Assembly: GCF_002355435.1 (NCBI RefSeq)
Contig: NZ_AP017313.1
Location: 1,674,001-1,738,000 of the forward strand
Origin: Mucilaginibacter gotjawali
GTDB taxonomy: Bacteria > Bacteroidota > Bacteroidia > Sphingobacteriales > Sphingobacteriaceae
Direction of reading: 5' to 3'
Length of the DNA: 64,000 bases
Positions within the stretch are counted from its first letter, which is position 1. Every line of letters starts with the position of its first letter. Below the pieces are notes generated by a model, which was given only the letters and a program-made list of their open reading frames with translations, had not been told where the DNA came from and made no database searches. The translations under genes were made by a program, and so were the position numbers. This document shows, piece after piece, positions 55,678-64,000 of the stretch.

Positions 55678-55734
55678 ATTACACCATTTTCCTCATTTTT
55701 TTTATTTGAAAGTGTAACTTACTTTGGGTGTAAT
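55678..55734. promoter_or_regulatory. GTGTAA half-site cluster, candidate AraC operator
   Basis: AGTGTAAC (55711-55718) and GGTGTAAT (55727-55734) are direct repeats 16 bp apart; an inverted third copy ATTACACC is at 55678-55685. They fill the gap between the AraC gene and the dioxygenase gene. The last copy is 10 bp before the dioxygenase ATG. Confidence 0.5.
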
Positions 55735-55744
55735 AAAACACAAA

Positions 55745-56566
55745 ATGAATAAACAATCCGCCTGTTTGCCATTATTGGATGATTTTAAAGAATTACCCGG
55801 AGAAAACGTCCGGGAGTTTCGGGAAAAAGGCCATACTTTAGTGACGCAAGTTTTAAATAAAGAAGAGATTGCAGCTTACCGGCCGGTAATAGTTGATGCT
55901 GCAGAAAAGTATAACACCGAAACCCGCAAACTTCAGGATCGGGATACCTACGGAAAGGCCTTTTTGCAGATCATGAATTTATGGCAAAACGATGAAGAGG
56001 TGAAGCAATTTGTGCTGGCAAAACGCATGGCAAAAATTGCTGCCGATTTAATGGGCGTTGAAAACGTGAGGTTGTATCATGACCAGGCCCTGTTTAAGGA
56101 AGCGGGTGGTGGCCCTACGCCATGGCACCAGGATCAATACTATTGGCCTATTGATACCAATAATACCATTACCATGTGGATGCCGCTGGTTGATATTGAT
56201 GTGGATATGGGGATGCTTACTTTCGCTTCAGGCTCCTACAAAGAAGGTTCCATTTTTAATTACGAGATCTCGGATGAATCGGAAGGTGCATTTGACAATT
56301 ACGTTAAAGAGCATCATTTCGCCATCAGCAGGGCAAACACAATGGATGCAGGTGATGCCACCTGGCACAGGGGATTTACCATACACCATGCCAACGGCAA
56401 TAACTCAAACAAAATGCGCGAGGTAATGACCATTATTTATGTGGCCGATGGCGCAAGGATTACGCCTTATAAAAATAATTGGCAAAAAAACGATCACCAT
56501 AAATGGTTGATGGGCAAGCCCATAGGCGGATTGATAGATTCGGAATTGAACCCCATATTGTTATAA
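55745..56566 (+). CDS. Phytanoyl-CoA dioxygenase family (PhyH) oxygenase
   Basis: 273 residues from the ATG at 55745 (MNKQSACLPLLDDF); an earlier TTG would start in the operator region. The non-haem Fe(II)/2-oxoglutarate fold is recognised by the metal motif TPWHQDQYYWPID (HxD) and distal His in GFTIHHANGN, with Arg in the following KMREVMTIIYV strand for 2-oxoglutarate. Such enzymes hydroxylate small molecules, including phytanoyl-CoA, ectoine and others; this substrate is unknown. It is probably controlled by the divergent cupin-AraC regulator. It ends 18 bp from the end of the convergent DUF3943 gene. Confidence 0.9.
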   Translation: MNKQSACLPLLDDFKELPGENVREFREKGHTLVTQVLNKEEIAAYRPVIVDAAEKYNTETRKLQDRDTYGKAFLQIMNLWQNDEEVKQFVLAKRMAKIAADLMGVENVRLYHDQALFKEAGGGPTPWHQDQYYWPIDTNNTITMWMPLVDIDVDMGMLTFASGSYKEGSIFNYEISDESEGAFDNYVKEHHFAISRANTMDAGDATWHRGFTIHHANGNNSNKMREVMTIIYVADGARITPYKNNWQKNDHHKWLMGKPIGGLIDSELNPILL

Positions 56567-56584
56567 AGGCAATATTCCTGCTCC

Positions 56585-58201
56585 CTATTGCTCATAGTCG
56601 CCTTTTCGCTGCGGGTCTTCCAGGTATAACGAGAGGAATATTTTCTGTTCTGTACGAACGGAATGTATTGCCGGAAATGTTTTGATATACCTGTTATCAT
56701 AGTATATAAAATGCTCAAAACCCAAACTCAAGTTCTTAACTATATGGACGGTGATTTTTGGTTTTAAGATGCCGATATGGTTATTACTGGCAGGGCCATA
56801 AAAAGCATGAAGTAAATAGTAATAATATTCAACAGAAGTAGTTACGTAAGTTCCAAAATTAATTGTAGAAGCAAATTTAGCTTCAAATCCATTATTGTAA
56901 GTGTAATCTCTTACCTGCGATGTATCAGGGCCAAACCGGGTACTGTTGCCGGCCAAGGGAACTCCTGCCAGGTGGACGGTGGTAAAAGCTATAATATCAT
57001 CGGTTATTGGTAATTTAGTTACTACCCCTCCGCCAAACCCAATCGTACCCAATTCAAAGGTCATATTATCCCAATAATCATAATATTGGAAAGCACCGTA
57101 TAGCATCGATAGTTTTCCTAAATGCGTATTGCCGCCAAACAATACGCCGTACCCAAGCACATTATCCAAAACTTTTCTACCTGACCCGAAGCTAAACTCG
57201 GTGCGGAAGGTAAAATAATCAAAAGGTTTGCGTTTTCTGTCTTCTAATGGGTTGCCATAATCAATTTGAAGGCTGATGAGCGTATTTGTAGGGCCATTGC
57301 CCAAAATTGTATTATTGTCCACATTTATTTTGTGGATCCCCGCTGCCAATGTTATATTCAATGGCTCTTTTTGATATACGTCAGTGGTAGTTCTTCTGAA
57401 TGTTTTTCCCTCCAGCAACCTGTTAAATCCACGTACCGGGTCAATCAACCCACCAAAAATTTCGCGAAATACCCTTTCACCGCCGCGTGTGCGGTCATCG
57501 TAAATATTTGAACTCAAGCGGTAAAATACTTCACCAAGGAATGCGCCATTAGCCGTGGTATTGATAATGTCGTTATATGAGGGACGTGTATTTTCGCCAA
57601 AATATTCCCACATCAGGCTTCCGGCTGCCGCAAAGGGGACGGATTGAAGATAATTATATCCCTGCGAACGTGCCTGGTTAAAATACATGGAGCCTGTATA
57701 CGGATGCGCTATAAAATTAACGCCAAACCGGTCATCATCCCATTCCCAGCCTTTTCGTAAATTATATTTCCAGGTGGCAGGCCCGATATGTGAGAAACTT
57801 TCATTCAGCAAAAACCTGTCCATTGACCATGTAAACAGATTAACACCCAAAACACCAGCCAAAGGTTTCCAAAAAGGATATTTTGGGTTGTATTTTGGAT
57901 CGTCGTTCAACAGATCGCCATACTTATTACGGATGGTTGTATCAATAAAAGGATTTTTTGCAGGCTGGTTACCAGTTGTATCCTTAATTGTTTTTTTGGC
58001 ATTTTTTATTTGTTTCAGTTGTTCTTTAACGGGGCCATTGCCTGGTTTTATCGTATCAACCGGAGTAACCTGTGCAAATAAGCAGCTAGAGGAGAACAGT
58101 ATCAATAAAAACAGCAAGGCTGTTTTTGAGTTTTTGATGGAATATATTACGAGCGCGAAACTGATTACAGCGGCCGGGACCATGAAGTACAAGTTTGTCA
58201 T
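56585..58201 (-). CDS. DUF3943 outer-membrane-type protein
   Basis: 538 residues. A hydrophobic segment followed by LFLLILFSSSCLFAQ looks like a signal peptide set back ~35 residues from the first Met, so the true start may be downstream with a non-ATG codon or the first segment may also be membrane-inserted. The DUF3943 region (~residues 95-290) carries WKPLAGVLGVNLFTWSMDRF, NFIAHPYTGSMYFNQARSQG and MWEYFGENTRPSYNDIINTT. The remainder is rich in beta strands with C-terminal QKIFLSLYLE, suggesting a barrel. The conserved His-Pro-Tyr and Glu-Tyr-Phe motifs are family hallmarks. Function unknown. Confidence 0.82.
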   Translation of the reverse strand: MTNLYFMVPAAVISFALVIYSIKNSKTALLFLLILFSSSCLFAQVTPVDTIKPGNGPVKEQLKQIKNAKKTIKDTTGNQPAKNPFIDTTIRNKYGDLLNDDPKYNPKYPFWKPLAGVLGVNLFTWSMDRFLLNESFSHIGPATWKYNLRKGWEWDDDRFGVNFIAHPYTGSMYFNQARSQGYNYLQSVPFAAAGSLMWEYFGENTRPSYNDIINTTANGAFLGEVFYRLSSNIYDDRTRGGERVFREIFGGLIDPVRGFNRLLEGKTFRRTTTDVYQKEPLNITLAAGIHKINVDNNTILGNGPTNTLISLQIDYGNPLEDRKRKPFDYFTFRTEFSFGSGRKVLDNVLGYGVLFGGNTHLGKLSMLYGAFQYYDYWDNMTFELGTIGFGGGVVTKLPITDDIIAFTTVHLAGVPLAGNSTRFGPDTSQVRDYTYNNGFEAKFASTINFGTYVTTSVEYYYYLLHAFYGPASNNHIGILKPKITVHIVKNLSLGFEHFIYYDNRYIKTFPAIHSVRTEQKIFLSLYLEDPQRKGDYEQ

Positions 58202-58358
58202 AACATCCGCTTAGTGCGTTTTAGATACAACCGTTAACTTGTTGGACTGTTTTAATTAAATATTAAATAAATATTTAATAATTATTAATCAGGGATTGCT
58301 AAAGAGCTCAACATATTGCATGTTCAAAATATTACTATTAAAAATTGACAGAAAAGGG

Positions 58359-59135
58359 TTAAAAAATACCCCTGTTTGCCCCGCCGTCAACCTGTATGGT
58401 GGTGCCGCTGATATAGGCTGCCTGCTCTGAGGCCAAAAAGGTGACGAGTGCAGCCAGTTCTTCGGGTTTACCTATGCGGCCGAGCGGGATATTTTTGGCC
58501 CTTTCTTTTAAAGCGAGTTCTGGATCAGTGTCTTTTGGCAGCGTATGTTTAAGCCGGTCAGTAAGAATCATGCCGGGGGCTACATTATTTACAGTAATAT
58601 TATACGGCCCCAGTTCATCGGCCATTAATTTGGCCATCCCAACAACGCCCATGCGCATACTGGTTGAAAGAACTGAATTTGCCAGTACTGATTTTACCGA
58701 ACCGCTGATGATATTGATGATGCGGCCGCTGCCTGTTTTTTGCATATGGGGTAAAACCAAGCGGCTTGTACGTGCAAAGCTTAACAGGCTAAGGTTGAAT
58801 GCCTGCTGCCAGGCTTCATCATCAAAATGCTCAAATTTATTAAATGGCGGCCCGCCGCTGTTATTTACCAGGATGTCAATTTTGCCGTGCGCCGCCGCTG
58901 CTTTTTCAATAAAATCGGTAACGCGGGCAGCATCACCCACATCAACGGCTATGGCGGTTATTTCATTGCCGGTAATGGCGGTAATTTCTTTGGCGGTCCG
59001 CTCCAATTCTCCGGCGTCACGCGAACCGATGATCACTTTTACCCCTTCTGCAGACAATGCCGCAGCAATGGCTTTACCCAGCCCTTTGGATGCGGCTAAT
59101 ACAATGGCTACTTTATTGTTAAGATTTAAATCCAT
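58359..59135 (-). CDS. SDR-family oxidoreductase lacking the usual catalytic Tyr and Lys
   Basis: 258 residues, a Rossmann fold with VLAASKGLGKAIAAAL (a variant of TGxxxGxG), the NNSGGPPF stretch and the terminal ISGTTIQVDGGANRG. Where classical SDRs have Ser-Tyr-x3-Lys, this reads SVLSTSMRMGVVGMAK, so neither the Tyr nor the Lys is in place. A recognised BKR-like subgroup of SDRs has the same loss. It may bind NAD(P) and act by another mechanism, or be regulatory. It was probably annotated as 3-oxoacyl-ACP reductase elsewhere; that name would be unsafe here. Confidence 0.88.
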   Translation of the reverse strand: MDLNLNNKVAIVLAASKGLGKAIAAALSAEGVKVIIGSRDAGELERTAKEITAITGNEITAIAVDVGDAARVTDFIEKAAAAHGKIDILVNNSGGPPFNKFEHFDDEAWQQAFNLSLLSFARTSRLVLPHMQKTGSGRIINIISGSVKSVLANSVLSTSMRMGVVGMAKLMADELGPYNITVNNVAPGMILTDRLKHTLPKDTDPELALKERAKNIPLGRIGKPEELAALVTFLASEQAAYISGTTIQVDGGANRGIF

Positions 59136-59364
59136 GTTTTTAAAAAATCAACCATTTACCAGTGTCATGTCATTTATAAATTTACGGTCGGGCTTTAGCG
59201 GAACAGCTTAAAAATATTTGAGGATGTTATGTAAAATAGTGTAAACCCTGTTTAAATGGATAAATATATAAATAACTTACTATTAGGTATTTATAAAAAG
59301 TAAATTCGTGAAAGTGTAAACCTTTTGTAAACCCTTTTTGTGCTTTTTGCCTTTATTTAACTTG

Positions 59365-59387
59365 TAGATTGAAGATAGGTCAATCTA
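59365..59387. terminator. Hairpin beyond the RND exporter gene
   Basis: TAGATTGA (59365-59372) / TCAATCTA (59380-59387), perfect 8-bp stem with a 7-nt loop, 29 bp past the stop of the minus-strand exporter. No U-run follows, so termination is only possible. The surrounding 280-bp gap (59136-59415) also has two AGTGTAAACC words at 59228 and 59314 and no ORF. Confidence 0.35.
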
Positions 59388-59415
59388 TGGTTGGCACAGC
59401 ACCCAATCATCTGAA

Positions 59416-61731
59416 TCAGCCTTTTTCTTTCGTCTTTTCCCGATGTTCCAAACTTAGCAGAAATGCCGGGAGGAGGGTAAGATTACTTATCATCGCAACG
59501 AGTAAAGTAACTGAGAGTAAAATACCCAGTGCACTTACACTGCCGAAAGTTGAAAAGGCGAAAATGCCAAACCCGAAAAATAGTACAATGGCCACATAGA
59601 TCATGCTGATCCCGGTTTCGCGGATAGTATCGGAAACGATCTGCGATATACTTTTTTTAGTGTAGCGCAGTTCCTGGCGGTAGCGCGTAATAAAATAAAT
59701 AGTTTGGTCGGACGAGATCCCCATAGCGATGCTAAAAATCAGTATAGTAGACGGTTTTAACGGGATGCCAAAGAAGCCCATGATGCCTGCCGTAATGATC
59801 AGTGGGATAAGGTTGGGCAGCAGTGATATGGCGATCATCTTTACCCCTCTGAACAAGATCCACATAACGCCGGCAATTAATAAAATAGCCAGCGCAAGGC
59901 TCTGGTAAAGGTTTTTGACCATATAATTAGCCCCCTTTATAAAAATGATGCTCGACCCGGTAAGTTCTACATGGTATTTTTTAGGGTTAAATATGGAATC
60001 GATACGGGGCTGCAAATTGGCGATCACTTTGTTCATCCGGTTTGAGCCCACGTCAACCATTTCAAAACTCGCCCGTGTAAACTGCTTATTGCTATCCAGG
60101 TAATTGCGTAAAACTGTATTGTTTTTGCCCGAATGGCTGGCATAACTTAATATAAAACCATCTTCAAAACCTTGCGGCAGGCGATAATAAGCCGGGTTGC
60201 CTCCATAAAAAGCCTGGGTTGAAAATTTAAGGCCCTGTATCAATGATAATGAACGGCTGAATTCAGGGTAGGAAGAGATCAGGTTCTCGAGCTTTTCAAC
60301 CTTCCTGATGGTGGCATCATTCATTACCCCGTTTTTTCGTTTGGTGTCGATACTTACCTCAAGTGGTAAAACGCCTTTAAAGTTTGATTCAAAAAATTTA
60401 AGGTCGCTTAAGGTATTGCTTTTTTTGGGCAGGTCGTCAACCACATAGCTGTTTACGTTGATCCTGAGCATGCCATAAAAACAAATGGCCACCATTACCA
60501 GGGCGACTGCATAAATTGCTTTACGATGCGCATGCACCAGTTGATCAAGGCTTATTAATACGGTTTGCATCAGCCTTCGATCTTTGATCTTAGTAAGTTT
60601 TGGTTTGGGATCAGGCAAAAAGCTGAATATAATAGGCACCAAAACAATACACAGCGCAAAAGTGGACATGATACTTAATGCAGCCACCAGGCCAAACTGG
60701 GTTAACAATTCGCTGTTGGTAAAATATAATACACCGAAGCCTATCGCTGTGGTAACATTGGCAATAAAAGTAGTTATCCCTACTTTTTCAATTACAATAT
60801 TTAGTGATTTTAACTTATCGCCATTGTGGGCGAATTCGTAATAGTATTTGTTAAGGATGATGATACTGTTGGGTACGCCGATAATTACCATTAAAGCGGG
60901 TATTAAACCGGTAAGGATGGTGATTTCGTAATGGGCCAGGACAAGTATCCCCAGCGCCCACGTTACCCCCAGCAATACCACAATTACAGGGAAAATAACA
61001 GGGTATCCTGAGCGGAAAATGAGGAACAAAATAATGGTAGTGATCAATAACGATAGCCCTAAAAATAACGTGAACTCATTCTTCATCAGGTCGCTTGAGA
61101 TAGTACGGATAAGCGGCAGGCCTGAATAATGCATTTCGATCTGGTGCTTTTGCCCGAAGTTTTTGCCGATTTTAAGGATCGTATCGATGATTGGCACCCG
61201 CGCCGGCGTATTTAAAATTTTGCCCTCAAAAGTGATAGCCATCAACGTTGCCTGGTTGTTTTCGCTTAAAATAAGCCCTTTATAAAAAGGCAGGGAAAGC
61301 AGTTGATTTTTAACACTGTCAACCGCCTGGCTCGTGGTTAGTGAATGCGTAACCAGGGGTTTAATAGTAAAACGGTGGTTAAGGGTGTCTTTTTCAAGGT
61401 TGAATAAATTGGCCATCGAGATAACCGCTTTTATCCCTTTAATATGTTGTATGCGGTCACCCGCCTGGTACCAGTCGTTAAAGACATCTTTTTTGAATAT
61501 ATCAGCCGATTTAAAGCCGATCACCATGGTGCTGGCATCCTGGCCGAACAGTTTTTTAAACTCGGCGTACCTGATATATGCCGAATCCGTCACCGGTAAA
61601 ACTTTGCCGCCGTTGAAAGTGATGCGGACTTTGCTGGCTTGGTAACCCATAAAAATGCTGGAAACTGCGATCAGGATCAGTATAAGCAGTCGGTTCTTTA
61701 ATATAATATCAGCAATCTTCTTCCAAATCAT
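59416..61731 (-). CDS. RND-superfamily exporter, HAE3/MMPL type
   Basis: 771 residues, shorter than HAE1 pumps, with two repeats of one TM helix, a ~170-residue periplasmic loop and five more TM helices. The SSD/MMPL membrane motifs are visible (LGLSLLITTIILFLIF; GLIPALMVIIGVPNSIIILN; VGITTFIANVTTAIGFGVLY; and in the second half STILIFSIAMGISSDQTIYF). The loops match the predicted hydrophobic-compound exporters of the HAE3 family, which handle lipids or hopanoids in characterised cases. No adaptor or TolC gene lies beside it. Substrate unknown. Confidence 0.9.
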   Translation of the reverse strand: MIWKKIADIILKNRLLILILIAVSSIFMGYQASKVRITFNGGKVLPVTDSAYIRYAEFKKLFGQDASTMVIGFKSADIFKKDVFNDWYQAGDRIQHIKGIKAVISMANLFNLEKDTLNHRFTIKPLVTHSLTTSQAVDSVKNQLLSLPFYKGLILSENNQATLMAITFEGKILNTPARVPIIDTILKIGKNFGQKHQIEMHYSGLPLIRTISSDLMKNEFTLFLGLSLLITTIILFLIFRSGYPVIFPVIVVLLGVTWALGILVLAHYEITILTGLIPALMVIIGVPNSIIILNKYYYEFAHNGDKLKSLNIVIEKVGITTFIANVTTAIGFGVLYFTNSELLTQFGLVAALSIMSTFALCIVLVPIIFSFLPDPKPKLTKIKDRRLMQTVLISLDQLVHAHRKAIYAVALVMVAICFYGMLRINVNSYVVDDLPKKSNTLSDLKFFESNFKGVLPLEVSIDTKRKNGVMNDATIRKVEKLENLISSYPEFSRSLSLIQGLKFSTQAFYGGNPAYYRLPQGFEDGFILSYASHSGKNNTVLRNYLDSNKQFTRASFEMVDVGSNRMNKVIANLQPRIDSIFNPKKYHVELTGSSIIFIKGANYMVKNLYQSLALAILLIAGVMWILFRGVKMIAISLLPNLIPLIITAGIMGFFGIPLKPSTILIFSIAMGISSDQTIYFITRYRQELRYTKKSISQIVSDTIRETGISMIYVAIVLFFGFGIFAFSTFGSVSALGILLSVTLLVAMISNLTLLPAFLLSLEHREKTKEKG

Positions 61732-61919
61732 TATTTAATACGGGTTGTTTCGGGTCGCTAAACTACGAAAATAGATTTATCATGGTATTTCCGGAAATGA
61801 TATTGTGACATTGTTCAGCAAATGTGCAGATTTGTACCATGGAAATTTGAGATTGGAAGGCATGTTGCTTTGAAAATGGGTAGAATTTCCGGAAAATAGT
61901 CTAAATGATCGGCTGATTA

Positions 61920-62279
61920 ATGAAAAAATTATTCCGCAGTTTTGGCTATGCTTTTAAGGGCATAGCGTATACTACAAAAACGCAGCTCAATTTCAGGATT
62001 CATCTTGGGGTAACCGCAGTTGCTGTTTTGTTGGGGATCTGGCTGCAAATTTCAGTGAGTGAATGGCAATGGATAGCGGTTTGTATCGCGCTGGTTTTAG
62101 TTACTGAGATCTTTAATACCATGATCGAGACCTTAGTCGACCTGGTTTCGCCGGGCTATAACGAAAAAGCCGGGCATATCAAAGATATGAGCGCAGGGGC
62201 GGTAGTTATTGCAGCGCTTTTTGCTTTAATAACCGGCATTATCATTTTTTTACCCAGGCTGCTATTACTGATCAGATAA
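61920..62279 (+). CDS. dgkA: Diacylglycerol kinase-family lipid kinase
   Basis: 119 residues with three hydrophobic helices, matching the small membrane kinase DgkA/UdpK. The conserved core is TEIFNTMIETLVDLVSPGYN followed by KDMSAGAVVIAAL, where Glu, Asn and Asp bind Mg-ATP. It phosphorylates diacylglycerol or undecaprenol at the inner membrane for recycling of lipid intermediates; Bacteroidetes members may favour undecaprenol. Its stop overlaps the recO start by one base (TAATG), so the two are translationally coupled. Confidence 0.93.
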   Translation: MKKLFRSFGYAFKGIAYTTKTQLNFRIHLGVTAVAVLLGIWLQISVSEWQWIAVCIALVLVTEIFNTMIETLVDLVSPGYNEKAGHIKDMSAGAVVIAALFALITGIIIFLPRLLLLIR

Positions 62280-63004
62280 TGCTTCATAAAACCCGCGGCA
62301 TCGTTTTTAAAACTACCGATTATGGCGACAGCAGCATTATTGTGCAGGTTTTTACAGAAAAGTTTGGCCTGCAATCGTACATTGTAAACGGGGCCAAAAA
62401 ACCAAAGGCAAAAATATCCAGGAATATGTTCCAGCCGCTGCATTTGCTGGACATGGTTGTTTACTATAAAAATACCGGGAATGTGCAGCGCATTAAGGAA
62501 CTCAAAAACTCGCCCCAGTTGCAAACTATTCCCTATGATGTGATCAAAAGCAGCCTGGCTATTTTTTTAAACGAAGTTTTATATAAGGCTATCAAACAAC
62601 AAACCGCGGATGAAAATCTGTTTGAGTTTGTTTTCAATGCGATTGAATGGTTGGATCACCAAACCCAAGGGCTGTCAAACTTTCACCTGTTTTTTTTAAC
62701 CAGGCTCACGCGCTACCTCGGCTTTTATCCTGATCGTTACCTTGCCGGGAATGCCGATTATTTCGACCTGAAGAATGGTGTTTTCAGCAACTATAAGCCT
62801 GATACTATTTTATACCTTTCGCCACCGCATACACAAAACTTTAGGGCGCTGCTTGAGGCTACATTTGAAAATATTTTGCAGCTGAAAATCACAAATGATG
62901 AACGCCGCTACCTGGTGCAAAAGCTATTGGATTACTACACGCTGCATATTGAGGGCTTCGGCAATATCCGGTCGCATGAGGTGTTAGAAGAAGTGCTGGG
63001 GTAG
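62279..63004 (+). CDS. recO: DNA repair protein RecO
   Basis: 241 residues. The N-terminal OB fold (MLHKTRGIVFKTTDYGDSSI; VFTEKFGLQSYIVNGAKKPK) is followed by helices (LAIFLNEVLYKAIKQQTADE; HLFFLTRLTRYLGFYPDRY), as in RecO. The Cys zinc finger found in many RecO proteins is not evident. It loads RecA on gaps with RecR and RecF. It is coupled to dgkA by a one-base overlap. Confidence 0.95.
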   Translation: MLHKTRGIVFKTTDYGDSSIIVQVFTEKFGLQSYIVNGAKKPKAKISRNMFQPLHLLDMVVYYKNTGNVQRIKELKNSPQLQTIPYDVIKSSLAIFLNEVLYKAIKQQTADENLFEFVFNAIEWLDHQTQGLSNFHLFFLTRLTRYLGFYPDRYLAGNADYFDLKNGVFSNYKPDTILYLSPPHTQNFRALLEATFENILQLKITNDERRYLVQKLLDYYTLHIEGFGNIRSHEVLEEVLG

Positions 63005-63101
63005 ATGGTCCGGAGACGTATGAATCATATCAAAAACAATACAAATAATCCCAAAAATAGCTATTATATTTAAAGCTGTTACATCGAGTCAACACTTCAT
63101 C

Positions 63102-64000
63102 ATGATAAAAAATCCAAGTCGTTTACACTCCATAGATGTTTTACGGGCAGTAAACATGTTTTTTATGATCTTTGTGAACGACCTGAGTGGCGTTCGCAAT
63201 GTGCCTGAATGGATAGATCATGTGAAGGGCAACGTTGACGGTATGCACTTTGCCGATACCATTTTTCCTTTGTTTTTATTTATTGCCGGCTTGTCGCTTC
63301 CGCTTGCGCTCAGTAAACGGTTAGGTAAAGGGGAATCTTTTTCCAGCATAGCTATTTATATCTTGTTGCGCTCATTTGCACTTATTGTAATGGGCTTTTT
63401 TCATGTAAATATGGAAGATTACAGCAAGGGTGCGTTGTTGCCGCTGGGCATTTGGGAGTTTTTATTAACGCTCTCGTTTTTCCTGATCTGGCTGGATTAT
63501 CCGGAAACCTGGTCATCAGCTAAAAGATACATTTTGATGGGCACGGGTATTGTATTACTTGCCGTATTAGCTTTCCTTTATAAAGGCGGTACACCTGCTG
63601 AGCCAAAAGGATTAACACCAGAATGGTGGGGCATTTTAGGCATCATTGGCTGGGCGTACCTGGTTTGTGCCGGCGTATTTCTGATATTTAAAGGGAATTT
63701 TATTGCGATGTGCACGGCGCTGGCCATATTCCTGGCCATTAATATTTGCAGCCATGGCCATTTGATCCATTGGCACCTATTGGTTGTACAGGATGGTGAT
63801 TCATGCTCGTTGATGATGTTTGGTGTTGTGTTTTCCTTGTTATGTTACAAATTTGTAACCAAAGGTAAATACAGCAGGATATGGGTTGTGTTTACATTAA
63901 CAGGTTTAGCTGCCATAGCGCTGGGTTTTTTATTACGCCCTTATACCGAAGGAATTTCAAAGGTACATTCAACCCCGGCATGGGTTTTAATATGCAGTGG
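63102..64000 (+). CDS. DUF5009 / HGSNAT-like membrane acyltransferase, truncated by window end
   Basis: 299 codons from the ATG at 63102 to the window edge without a stop. The N-terminus RLHSIDVLRAVNMFFMIFVN and DTIFPLFLFIAGLSLPLALS match the DUF5009/DUF1624 branch of heparan-alpha-glucosaminide N-acetyltransferase-like proteins. At least seven hydrophobic segments are visible. The family transfers acyl groups from cytoplasmic acetyl-CoA to sugars across the membrane. It starts 97 bp after recO with no terminator in between, so co-transcription is possible. Confidence 0.85.
   Translation, partial: MIKNPSRLHSIDVLRAVNMFFMIFVNDLSGVRNVPEWIDHVKGNVDGMHFADTIFPLFLFIAGLSLPLALSKRLGKGESFSSIAIYILLRSFALIVMGFFHVNMEDYSKGALLPLGIWEFLLTLSFFLIWLDYPETWSSAKRYILMGTGIVLLAVLAFLYKGGTPAEPKGLTPEWWGILGIIGWAYLVCAGVFLIFKGNFIAMCTALAIFLAINICSHGHLIHWHLLVVQDGDSCSLMMFGVVFSLLCYKFVTKGKYSRIWVVFTLTGLAAIALGFLLRPYTEGISKVHSTPAWVLICS

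Noticed and set aside
54724..56566. Defence or secondary-metabolite cluster around the AraC/PhyH pair
   Set aside because: Neighbours (CPBP protease, DUF3943, SDR) are on different strands with separate control and give no coherent pathway.
1..64000. tRNA, rRNA, prophage, integrase or intact insertion sequence
   Set aside because: None was recognised by eye; no CCA-ended cloverleaf, no transposase or integrase reading frame. A tRNAscan or ISfinder search would settle it.

Overview
The window reads as chromosomal DNA of a soil or plant-associated Bacteroidetes, most like the Sphingobacteriaceae (Mucilaginibacter/Pedobacter type). The signs are a SusC/SusD pair, many secreted glycoside hydrolases (GH2, GH3, GH8, GH13), a type IX secretion (gliding-type) C-terminal domain, abundant lipoproteins, no Shine-Dalgarno sequences, and several matches to the Bacteroidetes -7 promoter element TAnnTTTG. 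Genus assignment is inference. No rRNA, tRNA, CRISPR, prophage or intact insertion sequence was seen.

Layout. 1-5.6 kb: the N-terminal part of a membrane metallophosphoesterase, then a giant NHL/Ig-repeat surface protein with a T9SS domain, broken by a frameshift at a G6 tract. 5.6-8.6 kb: acyl-CoA desaturase divergent from a rhomboid protease around a 26-nt dyad; a YCII protein. 8.7-10.8 kb: a cytochrome c / porin / cytochrome c operon behind a near-perfect palindrome. 11-12.6 kb: GlxA-type AraC regulator divergent from a VOC protein. 12.9-18.1 kb: M1 peptidase, a Nudix/winged-helix sugar-type regulator with a degenerate Nudix box, and a GH3 enzyme.

18.9-30.7 kb is the most distinctive part: SusC, SusD, then three further lipoproteins (an ASPIC/VCBS protein, a vanadium-haloperoxidase/PAP2 protein, and a cytochrome c-VCBS fusion). 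No hydrolase lies within this unit, so it looks like a surface redox machine fitted with a SusCD importer rather than a classical polysaccharide utilisation locus. 30.8-34.5 kb: HD phosphohydrolase and a GH2 enzyme.

34.5-43.1 kb: patatin phospholipase; a MITE-like element with four GTTCCnnnGGAAC palindromes; a DUF779 / aldehyde dehydrogenase unit divergent from its probable AraC activator; PEP-mutase-like and amine-oxidase genes; GH8; and a toxin-antitoxin pair whose MazF/PemK toxin has an in-frame stop. 43.4-49.3 kb: a TolC-RND-MFP efflux operon. 49.4-54.7 kb: RRM RNA-binding protein, GreA-like factor, esterase, GH13 amylase, and a frameshifted CPBP protease. 54.7-64 kb: AraC regulator divergent from a phytanoyl-CoA dioxygenase, DUF3943 protein, an SDR lacking the usual catalytic Tyr and Lys, an HAE3-type RND exporter, diacylglycerol kinase, recO, and a truncated DUF5009 acyltransferase.

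Three genes are interrupted. Two of the interruptions are single-base losses at or near homopolymers (G6, T5), so phase variation, decay and sequencing error all have to be considered. A dyad GTGT-N7-ACAC recurs in front of the GH3, susC and tolC genes and may mark one regulon, possibly that of the Nudix-type regulator.
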